From Paraburkholderia youngii (GTDB taxonomy: Bacteria; Pseudomonadota; Gammaproteobacteria; Burkholderiales; Burkholderiaceae): 64,000 nt of DNA. Under the pieces are notes generated by a model. The model was given only the letters and a program-made list of their open reading frames with translations. It was not told the DNA's origin and made no database searches. The translations under genes and the position numbers were made by a program. The stretch's first letter is position 1; every line of letters begins with the position of its first letter. Location of the stretch: the NCBI RefSeq assembly GCF_013366925.1, contig NZ_JAALDK010000001.1:1123089-1187088 (forward strand), read 5' to 3'. Positions 16,183-24,852 of the stretch are shown piece by piece.

Positions 16183-17292
16183 GTGACACAACCCTCCCGA
16201 CCCAAACCTCATCCCCCCGGCTCCGGCCCGCGGCCGATCTGCGTGCCATGCCGGCTCGCCGCGATCGGCGCGGTCGTGCTCGCGCTTGCGGGCGGCTTCG
16301 CGTACACCGCGGGCTGGCTCACGCCCGCGCGTCTCACCGCTCCGCGCATCATCGATACGTTCGAAGCAGTCGCGGGCCAGCATCCCGGCTATCGACGCAA
16401 TCACGCCAAAGGCCTATGCGTGGACGGCTATTTCGACAGCAACGGCAATGGCGCGGCGCTGTCGCACGCGGCAGTGTTCGCGCCGGGCCGCACGCCGGTG
16501 TCGGGCCGCTTCGCGGTGCCCGGCGGCAATCCGTCCGCACCCGATACGAGCTCGCCGGTGCGCAGTCTCGCGCTGCAGTTCCGGCTTCACGATGGCGAAC
16601 AGTGGCGTACCGGCATGAACTCGACGCCGGTGTTCGCGGTGCACACGCCCGCGCAGTTTTATCAGCAGTTGCTGGCCTCGAAGCCCGACCCCGCGACCGG
16701 CAAACCGGACCCCGCGAAGCTGAAGGCGTTCTACGCGGCCAATCCCGAAACGCAGCCGTTCCAGCGCTGGGTCAAGTCGCACGCGCCGTCGTCGAGCCTC
16801 GCGAACGCCGCGTACTACGGTATCGACGCGTTTCTGTTTACCGATGCTCACGGCACGACGCGCGCGGTGCGCTGGGCCGTCGTGCCAGATACGCCATACG
16901 CGCCGATCACCGCCGAGCAACAGGCCGAAAAGAACTTCCTCGCCGCCGATCTCGACGAGCGTCTGCAACACGGGCCCTTGCGCTGGCATCTGATATTGAC
17001 CGTCGCGCAGCCGGGCGACCCGACGAACGACGCGACGCTGCAATGGCCCGAGGACCGTCAGCGCATCGACGCGGGGACGCTCGTGATCGAACGCACGGCG
17101 TCGCAGGAAGACGGCGCCTGCCGCGACGTCAACTTCGATCCGACGATCGTGCCGGCCGGCATCGCGCCATCGGATGATCCGCTGCTCGCCGCGCGCTCGG
17201 CGGCCTACGCGCAGTCGTTTCAACGCCGCACGCGCGAGGAGGCGCTGCATCCCGAGCTCCATCGAACCCAGCCAAACGGAGAGCACTCATGA
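16183..17292 (+). CDS. Catalase-like peroxidase (SrpA/catalase family)
   Basis: This 369-residue heme protein of the short catalase family has an N-terminal membrane anchor or signal (CRLAAIGAVVLALAGGFAYT). The conserved region includes the equivalent of the catalase start (HPGYRRNHAKGLCVDGYF), SLALQFRLHDGEQWRTGMNS and AAYYGIDAFLFTDAHG. Family members act as periplasmic peroxidases rather than full catalases. GTG at 16183 has AAGGAG five bases upstream. It overlaps the cytochrome b561 gene by four bases, so the pair probably delivers electrons to peroxide. Confidence 0.88.
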   Translation: MTQPSRPKPHPPGSGPRPICVPCRLAAIGAVVLALAGGFAYTAGWLTPARLTAPRIIDTFEAVAGQHPGYRRNHAKGLCVDGYFDSNGNGAALSHAAVFAPGRTPVSGRFAVPGGNPSAPDTSSPVRSLALQFRLHDGEQWRTGMNSTPVFAVHTPAQFYQQLLASKPDPATGKPDPAKLKAFYAANPETQPFQRWVKSHAPSSSLANAAYYGIDAFLFTDAHGTTRAVRWAVVPDTPYAPITAEQQAEKNFLAADLDERLQHGPLRWHLILTVAQPGDPTNDATLQWPEDRQRIDAGTLVIERTASQEDGACRDVNFDPTIVPAGIAPSDDPLLAARSAAYAQSFQRRTREEALHPELHRTQPNGEHS

Positions 17293-17828
17293 CCGGCGAT
17301 CGCACTCACTTCAGTCCGCTCGCGCGGCTGCTGCACTGGACGATGGCGCCGCTGATCGTCGCGATGCTGTTCATCGGCGTGGGCATGGTCGCGACGGTAT
17401 CGCGCACCCACGATGCGTTGGTCGCGCTGCATCGGCCGCTCGGCATCGCGTTGCTGCTGCTCGTGCTGGTGCGGCTCGCGGTGCGCGTGATGCGCGGCAG
17501 TCCGCCATTGCCCACGCGCATGTCGAAGCCGCAGCGAATCGCGGCGCATGCGTCGCACGTCGTGCTGTACGGGCTGATGCTCGCGATGCCGCTGATCGGC
17601 TGGGCGATGCTGTCGGCGGCCGGCTATCCGGTCACGCTGTTAGGTCCGCTGCATCTGCCGCCGATCGCACCGCACGACGTCGCGCTGTTCGCGCTGCTGC
17701 GCGCGCTGCATACGTGGCTCGCGTTCGCGTTGTTCGCAACGGTGCTGCTGCATCTGGCGGCGGCGTTGCTGCATGGGCTGATCCTGCGCGACGGGGTGTG
17801 GGGCAGCATGGCCCGCGCAGGACGCTGA
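17289..17828 (+). CDS. Cytochrome b561
   Basis: This 179-residue integral membrane di-heme cytochrome of the bacterial b561 type has four transmembrane helices with the expected histidines (ARLLHWTMAPLIVAMLF, LHRPLGIALLLLVLVRL, HASHVVLYGLMLAMPLIGW and LHTWLAFALFATVLLHL). It oxidises quinol and can reduce a periplasmic partner. The four-base overlap with the catalase-like gene makes that enzyme the likely partner. Confidence 0.9.
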   Translation: MTGDRTHFSPLARLLHWTMAPLIVAMLFIGVGMVATVSRTHDALVALHRPLGIALLLLVLVRLAVRVMRGSPPLPTRMSKPQRIAAHASHVVLYGLMLAMPLIGWAMLSAAGYPVTLLGPLHLPPIAPHDVALFALLRALHTWLAFALFATVLLHLAAALLHGLILRDGVWGSMARAGR

Positions 17829-18046
17829 TCCCGGCCGAACCGGCCGCGCCGCGGCTCGTTCGGGCCGTTCTCGATTCGACCAGATCGGCCGGCCCAGCGA
17901 TTTTCGTCCAACGCGTAAAATGGCCGGTTACCACAGGCAAATCGCAGCTGTTCAGAATCGGCCGGGCGTCGCGAGCGAGCGTCTCCCGTCGCATGGTTCG
18001 ACCCGCGCGCGCTTGCCTTCGCCGGTTTGAACAGGAATGCACGCGG

Positions 18047-21000
18047 ATGTCGTCAGTTTTCTTCGATCGGGAAAGCATTGCGGAATGGCTCGGTGAGCAC
18101 ACCGTCGCCAAGGCGCGCTCGGTGGGCGCGGTCAGCAACGTCAAATGGCAGGGCGAGACGCTGTCGGGCGACGTGCAGGGCTCGCAGCCCCAGCCTTACC
18201 GGACACGGGTCCGATTTCGTACCGATGGCGGGTCGCCGTGGGCCAAAGGCGAATGCACGTGCCCGGTCGGGCGCAATTGCAAGCACGTCGCGGCGCTGCT
18301 GCTCGCGGAACTCGACTACCACGACGAGATGGATCACATCACGCAGGTCGAGGACGACAGCGGCCCGGCGACGTCGGAGGTGTTCGTCGCGCGACGGATC
18401 ACGGTCCCGGGCGTGCCGCCGGCGCCATCACCATCACCATCTTCGACTCCAGGTGTGCGGCCCGAACTGGTCAGCTGGCTCGAGCGTTTTCGCGCGCGAG
18501 CCCGCGCGGCTGACGCCGCCGCCGAAAAAAATGCCGCCCGCAAGGTGGAGGCCCCGAGCAGGGAAACGCTCGCCTATCGGCTCAACTGGTCGCGTTTTCA
18601 TCTGCGCCACGAGGTCGTGCTGCATCGCGCGCGTTGCGACGCCGACGGCGTGATCGTCGAAGTCGGCGACAGCTGGGGCGACGTCGAAGGCGCGCTGCAC
18701 AGGCAGCCGCGCTTCGTGTCCGACGAAGACCTGTCGATTCTGCGCGGCCTGTGGCTCGGCCGCTCGCGCGAGGACCTGGGTCAGTTCGTGCTGCGCGGCA
18801 CGAGTGGCGCGGAAACGTTGCAGAAGCTGATCGCGACCGGCCGCCTGTTCTTCGACTTCAGGATCGCGCCGGGCGAGGCCCGACCGACGCCGCTCGCGCG
18901 CGCCGCCGACCGGCCCGGGCGCATCGAATGGGAGCCGCTCGCCGACGAGCGTCTGCGCCCGGTGCTGCGCACCGAACCGCGCGCGAGCATGGTGCTGCCG
19001 ACCGAGCCGGTCTGGTACGTGGACGGCGTCGCCAACGAGGCGGGCGTTGTGCCGCTGTCGCTGCCGTTCCAGCAACTGCCCGACTACCTCGCGATGCCGC
19101 CGATTTCGCTCGCCGAGGCGCCGCTCGTCGCGTCGGTGCTGCGCGAGATCGCGCCCGAGCTGCCGCTGCCGCCGACCCACGACGCGCCCGCGATTCGGGT
19201 GATCGATGTCGAGCCGGTGCCGGTGCTGACGCTGAACAGCCACGCGCTGCCGGGCACCGCGAAGGGCATGAAAACGGCGAAGGCCGCAACAACCGCGAAG
19301 GCCGCGAAGGCCGCCGAGCACAAGTCCGCCGCGGTCGAGCTGGCCGCGGCGAGCTTCGAATACGACGGCGTCAGCATCAACGCCGACAGCAGCGTGACGC
19401 TGGTGCCGCTGCCGGGCGGCGACGTGATTCACATCCGCCGGCGCTACGACGTCGAGAAAAAGCGCTTGCTGGAATTGCGCAAGACCGGTCTGCAGAAGGT
19501 GCCGACGCGCAATATGCAGGCGGCGCGTCTGTTGCCCGACACCATGCTCGGTCTGCCCGATGCCGACGCGTGGTCCGAGTTCGTCAACGACGCGGTGCCG
19601 GATCTGGTCGCGAAGGGCTGGCGCGTGACGATGGCGCCCGAGTTCCGCTACAACGTGATCGAGATCGACTCGATCGACGGCACCGCGCAGCAAGCCGGCG
19701 ACGGCTGGTTCGATCTGGAGATGGGCATCCGCGTCGGCGAGCGCAACGTGCGGCTCGAGCCGCTGCTGGCCGATCTGTTCCGGCGCGACCGGCGCTGGCT
19801 GTCTGGCGCGCTGGAGAGCATCCGCGACGACGAGCCGATCGAGCTGAAGACGGAGGAGAACAAGCGTCTGCGGTTGCGCGCCGATCGACTGAAGCCGGTG
19901 GTGCGGGTGCTGGTCGATCTGTTCGATTCGCTCGGCGGCGCGCTTGCCGAAGGCGCGCCGCTGCGCGTGCCCGCGGTCGATGCCGGCCGCCTCGATGCGC
20001 TGCACGACACCGGTCGCTGGCAGTTCAGCGGCGACGCTTCGATTCGCGAGCTCGCGCGCCGTCTGCAAGCCGGACCCGGCTTGCGCGAAGTGGCGGTGCC
20101 GCGCGGTCTGAAGGCCGAGCTGCGCGCGTATCAGCACCAGGGCCTGAACTGGATGCAGTTCCTGCGCGAACAGGATCTGGCCGGCGTGCTCGCCGACGAT
20201 ATGGGGCTCGGCAAAACCGTGCAGACGCTCGCGCACATTCTCGCGGAGAAGGAAGCGGGGCGGCTCACGCAGCCCGCGCTGATCGTCGTGCCGACCACGC
20301 TGGTGCACAACTGGCGCGAGGAAGCACGCCGCTTTGCACCGGAGTTGAAGGTGCTGGCCCTGAACGGGCCGCACAGGAAGGAACGCTTCGAGCAGATCGG
20401 CGAACACGAGCTGATCCTGACCACTTATGCGCTGCTGTGGCGCGATCAGAAGGTGCTCGGCGAGCACGACTATCATCTGCTGATTCTCGACGAAGCGCAG
20501 TACGTGAAGAACGCGACCACCAAGGCCGCGCAGGCGATTCGCGGCTTGCGGGCGCGGCATCGGCTGTGTCTGACGGGCACGCCGCTCGAGAATCATCTCG
20601 GTGAGCTGTGGTCGCAGTTCGATTTTCTGCTGCCGGGCTTTCTCGGCAGCCAGAAGGACTTCACGCGACGCTGGCGCAACCCGATCGAGAAGAACGGCGA
20701 CGACGTGCGCCGCGCGTTGCTTGCGCGCCGCATCCGGCCGTTCACGCTGCGCCGGCGCAAGGACGAGGTCGCGAAGGAACTGCCGCCGAAGACGACGATC
20801 GTGTGCCCGGTCGATCTCGAAGGCGCGCAACGCGACCTGTACGAAACCGTGCGCACGGCGATGCAGCAGAAGGTGCGCGCTGCGGTCAGCGCGCAGGGGC
20901 TCGCGCGCAGTCACATCATCGTGCTCGATGCGTTGCTCAAGCTGCGCCAGGTGTGCTGCGATCCGCGGCTCGTGCGCACCCCGAGTGGCATCACGGACGG

Positions 21001-21565
21001 CGCGGCCGCGAGCGGCGGCGAGCGGGCGATGCGCTCGGCCAAGCTCGATCTGCTGCTGTCGATGCTGCCCGAGCTGATCGAGGAAGGTCGTCGCGTGCTG
21101 CTGTTCTCGCAGTTCACCGGCATGCTCGCGCTGATCGCTGAGGCGCTCGACGAGGCCGCGATCCCATACGCGATGCTGACGGGCGACACGGCTGATCGGG
21201 TGACGCCGGTCGAGCGGTTCCAGCAGGGTGAGGTGCCGCTGTTTCTGATTAGCCTGAAAGCGGGCGGCGTGGGGCTGAACCTGACCGCCGCCGACACGGT
21301 GATCCACTACGACCCATGGTGGAACCCCGCCGCCGAGAACCAGGCGACCGACCGCGCGCATCGGCTGGGACAGGACAAGCCGGTATTTGTCTACAAGCTG
21401 ATCGCGGCCGGCAGCATCGAGGAAAAGATCGTCGAGCTGCAGGAACACAAGGCCGGGCTCGCCGACAGCATTCTCGCGGAAGACGCGGCAGGCGCCGCGA
21501 AGTTCTCGGACGACGATCTCGACGCGCTGTTCGCACCGATACCGGAAATCGAGGGCGCGCGGTGA
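18047..21565 (+). CDS. SWIM-domain SNF2-family helicase
   Basis: This 1172-residue DNA translocase has an N-terminal SWIM zinc finger (residues about 68-86, ECTCPVGRNCKHVAALLL), a long central region, and a two-lobe SNF2 ATPase. Walker A is near 718 (DDMGLGKTVQTLAHI), the DEAQ box near 814 and the C-terminal helicase lobe ends in ENQATDRAHRLGQ. It probably remodels protein-DNA or RNA polymerase complexes, as HepA-like proteins do. Between the SWIM and ATPase parts is an Ala/Lys-rich linker (residues about 405-425, KTAKAATTAKAAKAAEHK). ATG at 18047 precedes the conserved N terminus; the frame upstream is longer but overlaps cytochrome b561. Confidence 0.9.
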   Translation: MSSVFFDRESIAEWLGEHTVAKARSVGAVSNVKWQGETLSGDVQGSQPQPYRTRVRFRTDGGSPWAKGECTCPVGRNCKHVAALLLAELDYHDEMDHITQVEDDSGPATSEVFVARRITVPGVPPAPSPSPSSTPGVRPELVSWLERFRARARAADAAAEKNAARKVEAPSRETLAYRLNWSRFHLRHEVVLHRARCDADGVIVEVGDSWGDVEGALHRQPRFVSDEDLSILRGLWLGRSREDLGQFVLRGTSGAETLQKLIATGRLFFDFRIAPGEARPTPLARAADRPGRIEWEPLADERLRPVLRTEPRASMVLPTEPVWYVDGVANEAGVVPLSLPFQQLPDYLAMPPISLAEAPLVASVLREIAPELPLPPTHDAPAIRVIDVEPVPVLTLNSHALPGTAKGMKTAKAATTAKAAKAAEHKSAAVELAAASFEYDGVSINADSSVTLVPLPGGDVIHIRRRYDVEKKRLLELRKTGLQKVPTRNMQAARLLPDTMLGLPDADAWSEFVNDAVPDLVAKGWRVTMAPEFRYNVIEIDSIDGTAQQAGDGWFDLEMGIRVGERNVRLEPLLADLFRRDRRWLSGALESIRDDEPIELKTEENKRLRLRADRLKPVVRVLVDLFDSLGGALAEGAPLRVPAVDAGRLDALHDTGRWQFSGDASIRELARRLQAGPGLREVAVPRGLKAELRAYQHQGLNWMQFLREQDLAGVLADDMGLGKTVQTLAHILAEKEAGRLTQPALIVVPTTLVHNWREEARRFAPELKVLALNGPHRKERFEQIGEHELILTTYALLWRDQKVLGEHDYHLLILDEAQYVKNATTKAAQAIRGLRARHRLCLTGTPLENHLGELWSQFDFLLPGFLGSQKDFTRRWRNPIEKNGDDVRRALLARRIRPFTLRRRKDEVAKELPPKTTIVCPVDLEGAQRDLYETVRTAMQQKVRAAVSAQGLARSHIIVLDALLKLRQVCCDPRLVRTPSGITDGAAASGGERAMRSAKLDLLLSMLPELIEEGRRVLLFSQFTGMLALIAEALDEAAIPYAMLTGDTADRVTPVERFQQGEVPLFLISLKAGGVGLNLTAADTVIHYDPWWNPAAENQATDRAHRLGQDKPVFVYKLIAAGSIEEKIVELQEHKAGLADSILAEDAAGAAKFSDDDLDALFAPIPEIEGAR

Positions 21566-22597
21566 GCGCGAGCTGACGATCGAACGAGGCAATGCAGAGG
21601 CAATGCGCAGCATCCCAGCTTTGGGAATCTGATGCGCTGCAGCAACGTTAAAGGGGGCCGGACTGTAACAAAACGTCTGCGTGTGTAAATGGCCGCCGCG
21701 GGAGGCTTCAACTCATACCAATTTCGAACTCGCGCTGTGCAAGACTTGCGCGTCGCGTGCTTCCGGACCAGGCGTAATAACTACTTTCCCAGCGGTTACA
21801 AAGGAAGTTCTTTCTTCTTGAGCGCGGCTTCGCGCCGGGCTAACGTGACATTACTCGTGCGGCTAGACCCCGGCGAGCGTGTGTAGTGTTCTTTAGGCGG
21901 CGTTGCTTCGACAGGGGCAACGCCGCTTTTTTTTTGCCCGCGACACGCGCGCCCGGCATCATCCGCTGACTGCCTTTGACGCATTGCGTCATCGCATTGG
22001 CCATCAATGTGAAGCACTCGAACGCCTCATACAAAAACGGGCTGCGCGTCTCGCGCACTGCATAAGGATTGCATCAAATGACAACTCGCCCCGAGACGAA
22101 ATCTAACAATGTTTAAACGATTTATTCTGAGATTATTCTTATACTGAACACGCAATTGTTAAATAAGAGTATCTGAAAGGAATCTTAAAGCGGATAAGCG
22201 GCATTGCCGAAAAGCCGCTCCAGCAAGGATCTGCGGCCCGCATTGTGATGTCCGTCCGGGTGCCTCGCAGTGCTGGCAGACCGGAGGAACCTAAGAAACA
22301 CGCCAATCGTTTTCGATTAGGGTTTTTCGCGACGGATTGCCGGTCCACGGTAAGCGGGATGAAAGAGGGTTTTCGATTATCATGCCCTGCATAAATCGCT
22401 ATGGAAATGACATTTATGCGCTGATTTCAGCTTCGTGAAACCAGCGTCATGGCGGGGTACGGCGAGGGACCATTAGTCAGAAAGTAGCAGCCGGAATTTA
22501 ATGGAAAGCTGGATCGGCGGCGCTATGTCGTCATCCCGGTCGTCAGCCGGTGCGCCGGCCGTCAGCCGCGAAAGGCGCTGTTACGTTGTGGGGTGTT
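21566..22597. other. 1-kb intergenic region with an orphan terminator
   Basis: No protein gene with family motifs is visible. The region contains a strong factor-independent terminator (21897-21935) more than 330 bp beyond the helicase gene, then an AT-rich stretch at about 22100-22180 and 22370-22440 upstream of the response regulator, where its promoter probably lies. The terminator's distance from any ORF suggests a small RNA gene ending there, or a long 3' untranslated region. Confidence 0.5.
21897..21935 (+). terminator. Rho-independent terminator
   Basis: A perfect 10-bp stem, GCGGCGTTGC / GCAACGCCGC (21897-21906 and 21917-21926), encloses a 10-base loop and is followed by nine T (21927-21935). 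It is oriented for rightward transcription. Confidence 0.85.
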
Positions 22598-23338
22598 ATG
22601 AGAATTGCTGTCCTCGAAGACGATTCGGCTCAGGCCGACCTTGTGTGTCAAACGCTATCCGCCGCTGGACACGTCTGTCATGCGTATGGCGCAGGGCGCG
22701 AACTCGTGCGCCAGTTGCGTCGCCAGACGTTCGACCTGCTCGTGCTCGACTGGAACGTTCCCGACATGTCCGGTGAAGAGGTGCTTCGGTGGGTGCGCGA
22801 GAGCCTGTCCGAGCGTCTGCCGGTGCTGTTCATGACGAGCCGCGGCCGCGAATCCGACATCACTTCGATTCTGAACATCGGTGCCGACGACTATCTCGTC
22901 AAGCCCGTGTCGGGCGCGGTGCTGCTCGCCAGGGTCGGCTCGCTGCTGCGGCGTGCGTATTACCTGAAGCCGCCGGCAACCAGGGAAGTGTTCGGTGACT
23001 TCGAGTTCGACCTGAGCGCCAAGCACGTCGTCGTGCGCGGCACGCCGGTCTCCGTCACGCAGAAAGAGTTCGAACTCGCGCTGCTGCTGTTTCAGCATAT
23101 GAGCCGGCCGCTGTCGCGCGCACACATTCTCGACGTGATCTGGAAGCAGGCCACCGACATCCCGTCGCGCACGATGGACACCCACGTGTCGATGTTGCGC
23201 AGCAAGCTCGGTCTGCGCCCGGAGCAGGGTTATCGGCTCACACCGATCTACGGCTATGGCTACCGCCTCGAGCGGATCGAAGCCGACACACCACCTACCG
23301 CCGACGACGAACCCACTGAAGAAGCGGGGAAGGCGTGA
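22598..23338 (+). CDS. OmpR-family response regulator
   Basis: This 246-residue two-component regulator has a receiver domain with acidic pocket E7-D8-D9, phosphoacceptor Asp51 (LLVLDWNVPDMSG) and Lys102 (DDYLVKP). It also has a C-terminal winged helix of the Trans_reg_C type (VTQKEFELALLLFQHMSRPL, then RTMDTHVSMLRSKL). It overlaps the FecR/LysM gene by four bases (GTGA). The CHASE2 histidine kinase two genes downstream is its likely partner. Confidence 0.92.
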   Translation: MRIAVLEDDSAQADLVCQTLSAAGHVCHAYGAGRELVRQLRRQTFDLLVLDWNVPDMSGEEVLRWVRESLSERLPVLFMTSRGRESDITSILNIGADDYLVKPVSGAVLLARVGSLLRRAYYLKPPATREVFGDFEFDLSAKHVVVRGTPVSVTQKEFELALLLFQHMSRPLSRAHILDVIWKQATDIPSRTMDTHVSMLRSKLGLRPEQGYRLTPIYGYGYRLERIEADTPPTADDEPTEEAGKA

Positions 23339-24786
23339 CGGTCTGCGTGGGTGGGGCGGCGTCGGGCAGCGGCGCTATCTCCGGCCGCCGCGCCGCCGCG
23401 TGGCTTGCCGCGGCCTGTCTGATCGCAACGGGCGCGACCGGTTGGAGCGCGCTCGCGCACGCGCAGCCCGCGCGCGGCAAGGCCGGTGCGAAGGCGTTGC
23501 CGGTCTACGCTTCGTACACCACGCACGAAGGCGACACGCTGTACGACATCGCCGCCCGCTACATGGCCGACCCGTCCGACTGGGCGTTGTTGAGCAGGCT
23601 CAATCACGTGCCCGCGCCGCGCCGCATGCCGGCCGGCATCGTGCTGCGTTTGCCGTTCCAAAGGCTGCGCCAGGATCGGGACACGGCGCGCGTGGTCGCG
23701 ACCAGCGGTCCGGTCGAGCACGCGTTCGACACGAGCCCTTATCTGCCGTTGAAGAGCGGTGAAACGCTTGCCGAAGGCGATCACTTGCGCACCGGCGCGA
23801 ACGGGTTCGCGACGCTCGAACTGCCCGACGGCTCGTATGTGACGGTCGCGCAAAACGGCGAACTCAATATCGAGAGGCTGCGGCACATCACGCTGACCGG
23901 CGCGGCAGATCGCATCTTCCAGTTGCGTTCGGGCGAGGTCGAAAGCCAGGTCACGCATGCGACGCGACGCGACGATCGCTTCCAGATCCGGTCGCCTTCG
24001 GTGGTCGCCGGGGTGCGCGGTACGCGCTTCCGCGTCGATTACAACGGCGACACGCAGACCACCGCGGTGGCCGTGCTCGATGGCGCGGTCGGCGTCGATC
24101 CGGCCACGCAGCACGGCCAGAGCGCCGCGCCGGCGCCGGGCAGGCCGCTGCAGGCGTCCGACCAACTGGTCAAGGCGAGCTTCGGCAACGTCACGCACTC
24201 GGGCGAAGCGGTCGGCAGTCCGCTCCAACTGTTGCCGGCACCTTCGCTCGCGCGGCCGGCGCGCGTGCAGGACGGCAAGACCGTCGCGTTCGACGTCAAC
24301 CCGGCCGAGCAAGCGCTCGGCTATCGGCTGCAGATTTCGCACGATGCCGATCAGCTCGACCTGGTGCGCGATCTACGCGTGAGCGTGCCCCACGCCGACT
24401 TCGGCGATCTGCCCGACGGCACGTACTTCGTGCGTGTTGCGTCGACCGATAGCAACGGCCTCGACGGCCTGCCGAGCGTGTATGCGTTCGAGCGCCGCCA
24501 ACTCGGGCTGGACGCTTCGGCCGCGCAGCGCGCGGGCAGCCACGACTACGAGTTCCGCTGGTTCGTCAGCCACAGCAACGTGCCGACGCGTTTTCGCTTC
24601 GTGCTCGCGATGACGGCTGATCTAAGCCATCCCGTGATCGATCGCACCGATCTCGCGGGCGGCGAGCTCGTGATCAGCGATCTGCCGCCAGGTGTCTACT
24701 ACTGGACGATCGTCGCCGAGCAGTTCGACAACGGGCGCTTCTACGAAAAGAGCAGCCCGGTCCGCTCCTTTACGCTGGCGCGCTGA
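23335..24786 (+). CDS. LysM and FecR domain periplasmic protein
   Basis: This 483-residue exported protein has a signal segment near residues 18-45 (AAAWLAAACLIATGATGW), a LysM peptidoglycan-binding motif at about 58-105 (THEGDTLYDIAARYM, with the LRLPF end) and a FecR-type sensor domain at about 130-240 (LPDGSYVTVAQNGEL, IRSPSVVAGVRGTRFRVDYN). Two fibronectin-like segments follow. It starts with GTG overlapping the response regulator's stop. It probably senses the envelope state and works with the downstream CHASE2 kinase. The ligand is unknown. Confidence 0.85.
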   Translation: MTVCVGGAASGSGAISGRRAAAWLAAACLIATGATGWSALAHAQPARGKAGAKALPVYASYTTHEGDTLYDIAARYMADPSDWALLSRLNHVPAPRRMPAGIVLRLPFQRLRQDRDTARVVATSGPVEHAFDTSPYLPLKSGETLAEGDHLRTGANGFATLELPDGSYVTVAQNGELNIERLRHITLTGAADRIFQLRSGEVESQVTHATRRDDRFQIRSPSVVAGVRGTRFRVDYNGDTQTTAVAVLDGAVGVDPATQHGQSAAPAPGRPLQASDQLVKASFGNVTHSGEAVGSPLQLLPAPSLARPARVQDGKTVAFDVNPAEQALGYRLQISHDADQLDLVRDLRVSVPHADFGDLPDGTYFVRVASTDSNGLDGLPSVYAFERRQLGLDASAAQRAGSHDYEFRWFVSHSNVPTRFRFVLAMTADLSHPVIDRTDLAGGELVISDLPPGVYYWTIVAEQFDNGRFYEKSSPVRSFTLAR

Positions 24787-24852
24787 CGCTGGTAGATTCT
24801 CGGAGCCGGCCTGCTGGCCGGTCCGTCCTCTGGTTCCCGACTACATCGTCCC

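Noticed and set aside
16245..17177. Plus-strand frame of 309 codons, very Arg-rich
   Set aside because: It is an alternative frame of the catalase-like gene with composition typical of a shadow frame.
18424..18444. Run of CAT/CAC repeats that looks like a polyhistidine tag
   Set aside because: In the true frame it reads alternating Pro and Ser within the helicase linker, so it is not a vector tag.
18434..21613. A 1059-codon open frame on the minus strand
   Set aside because: It is antisense to the SNF2 helicase, which has full domain motifs on the plus strand.
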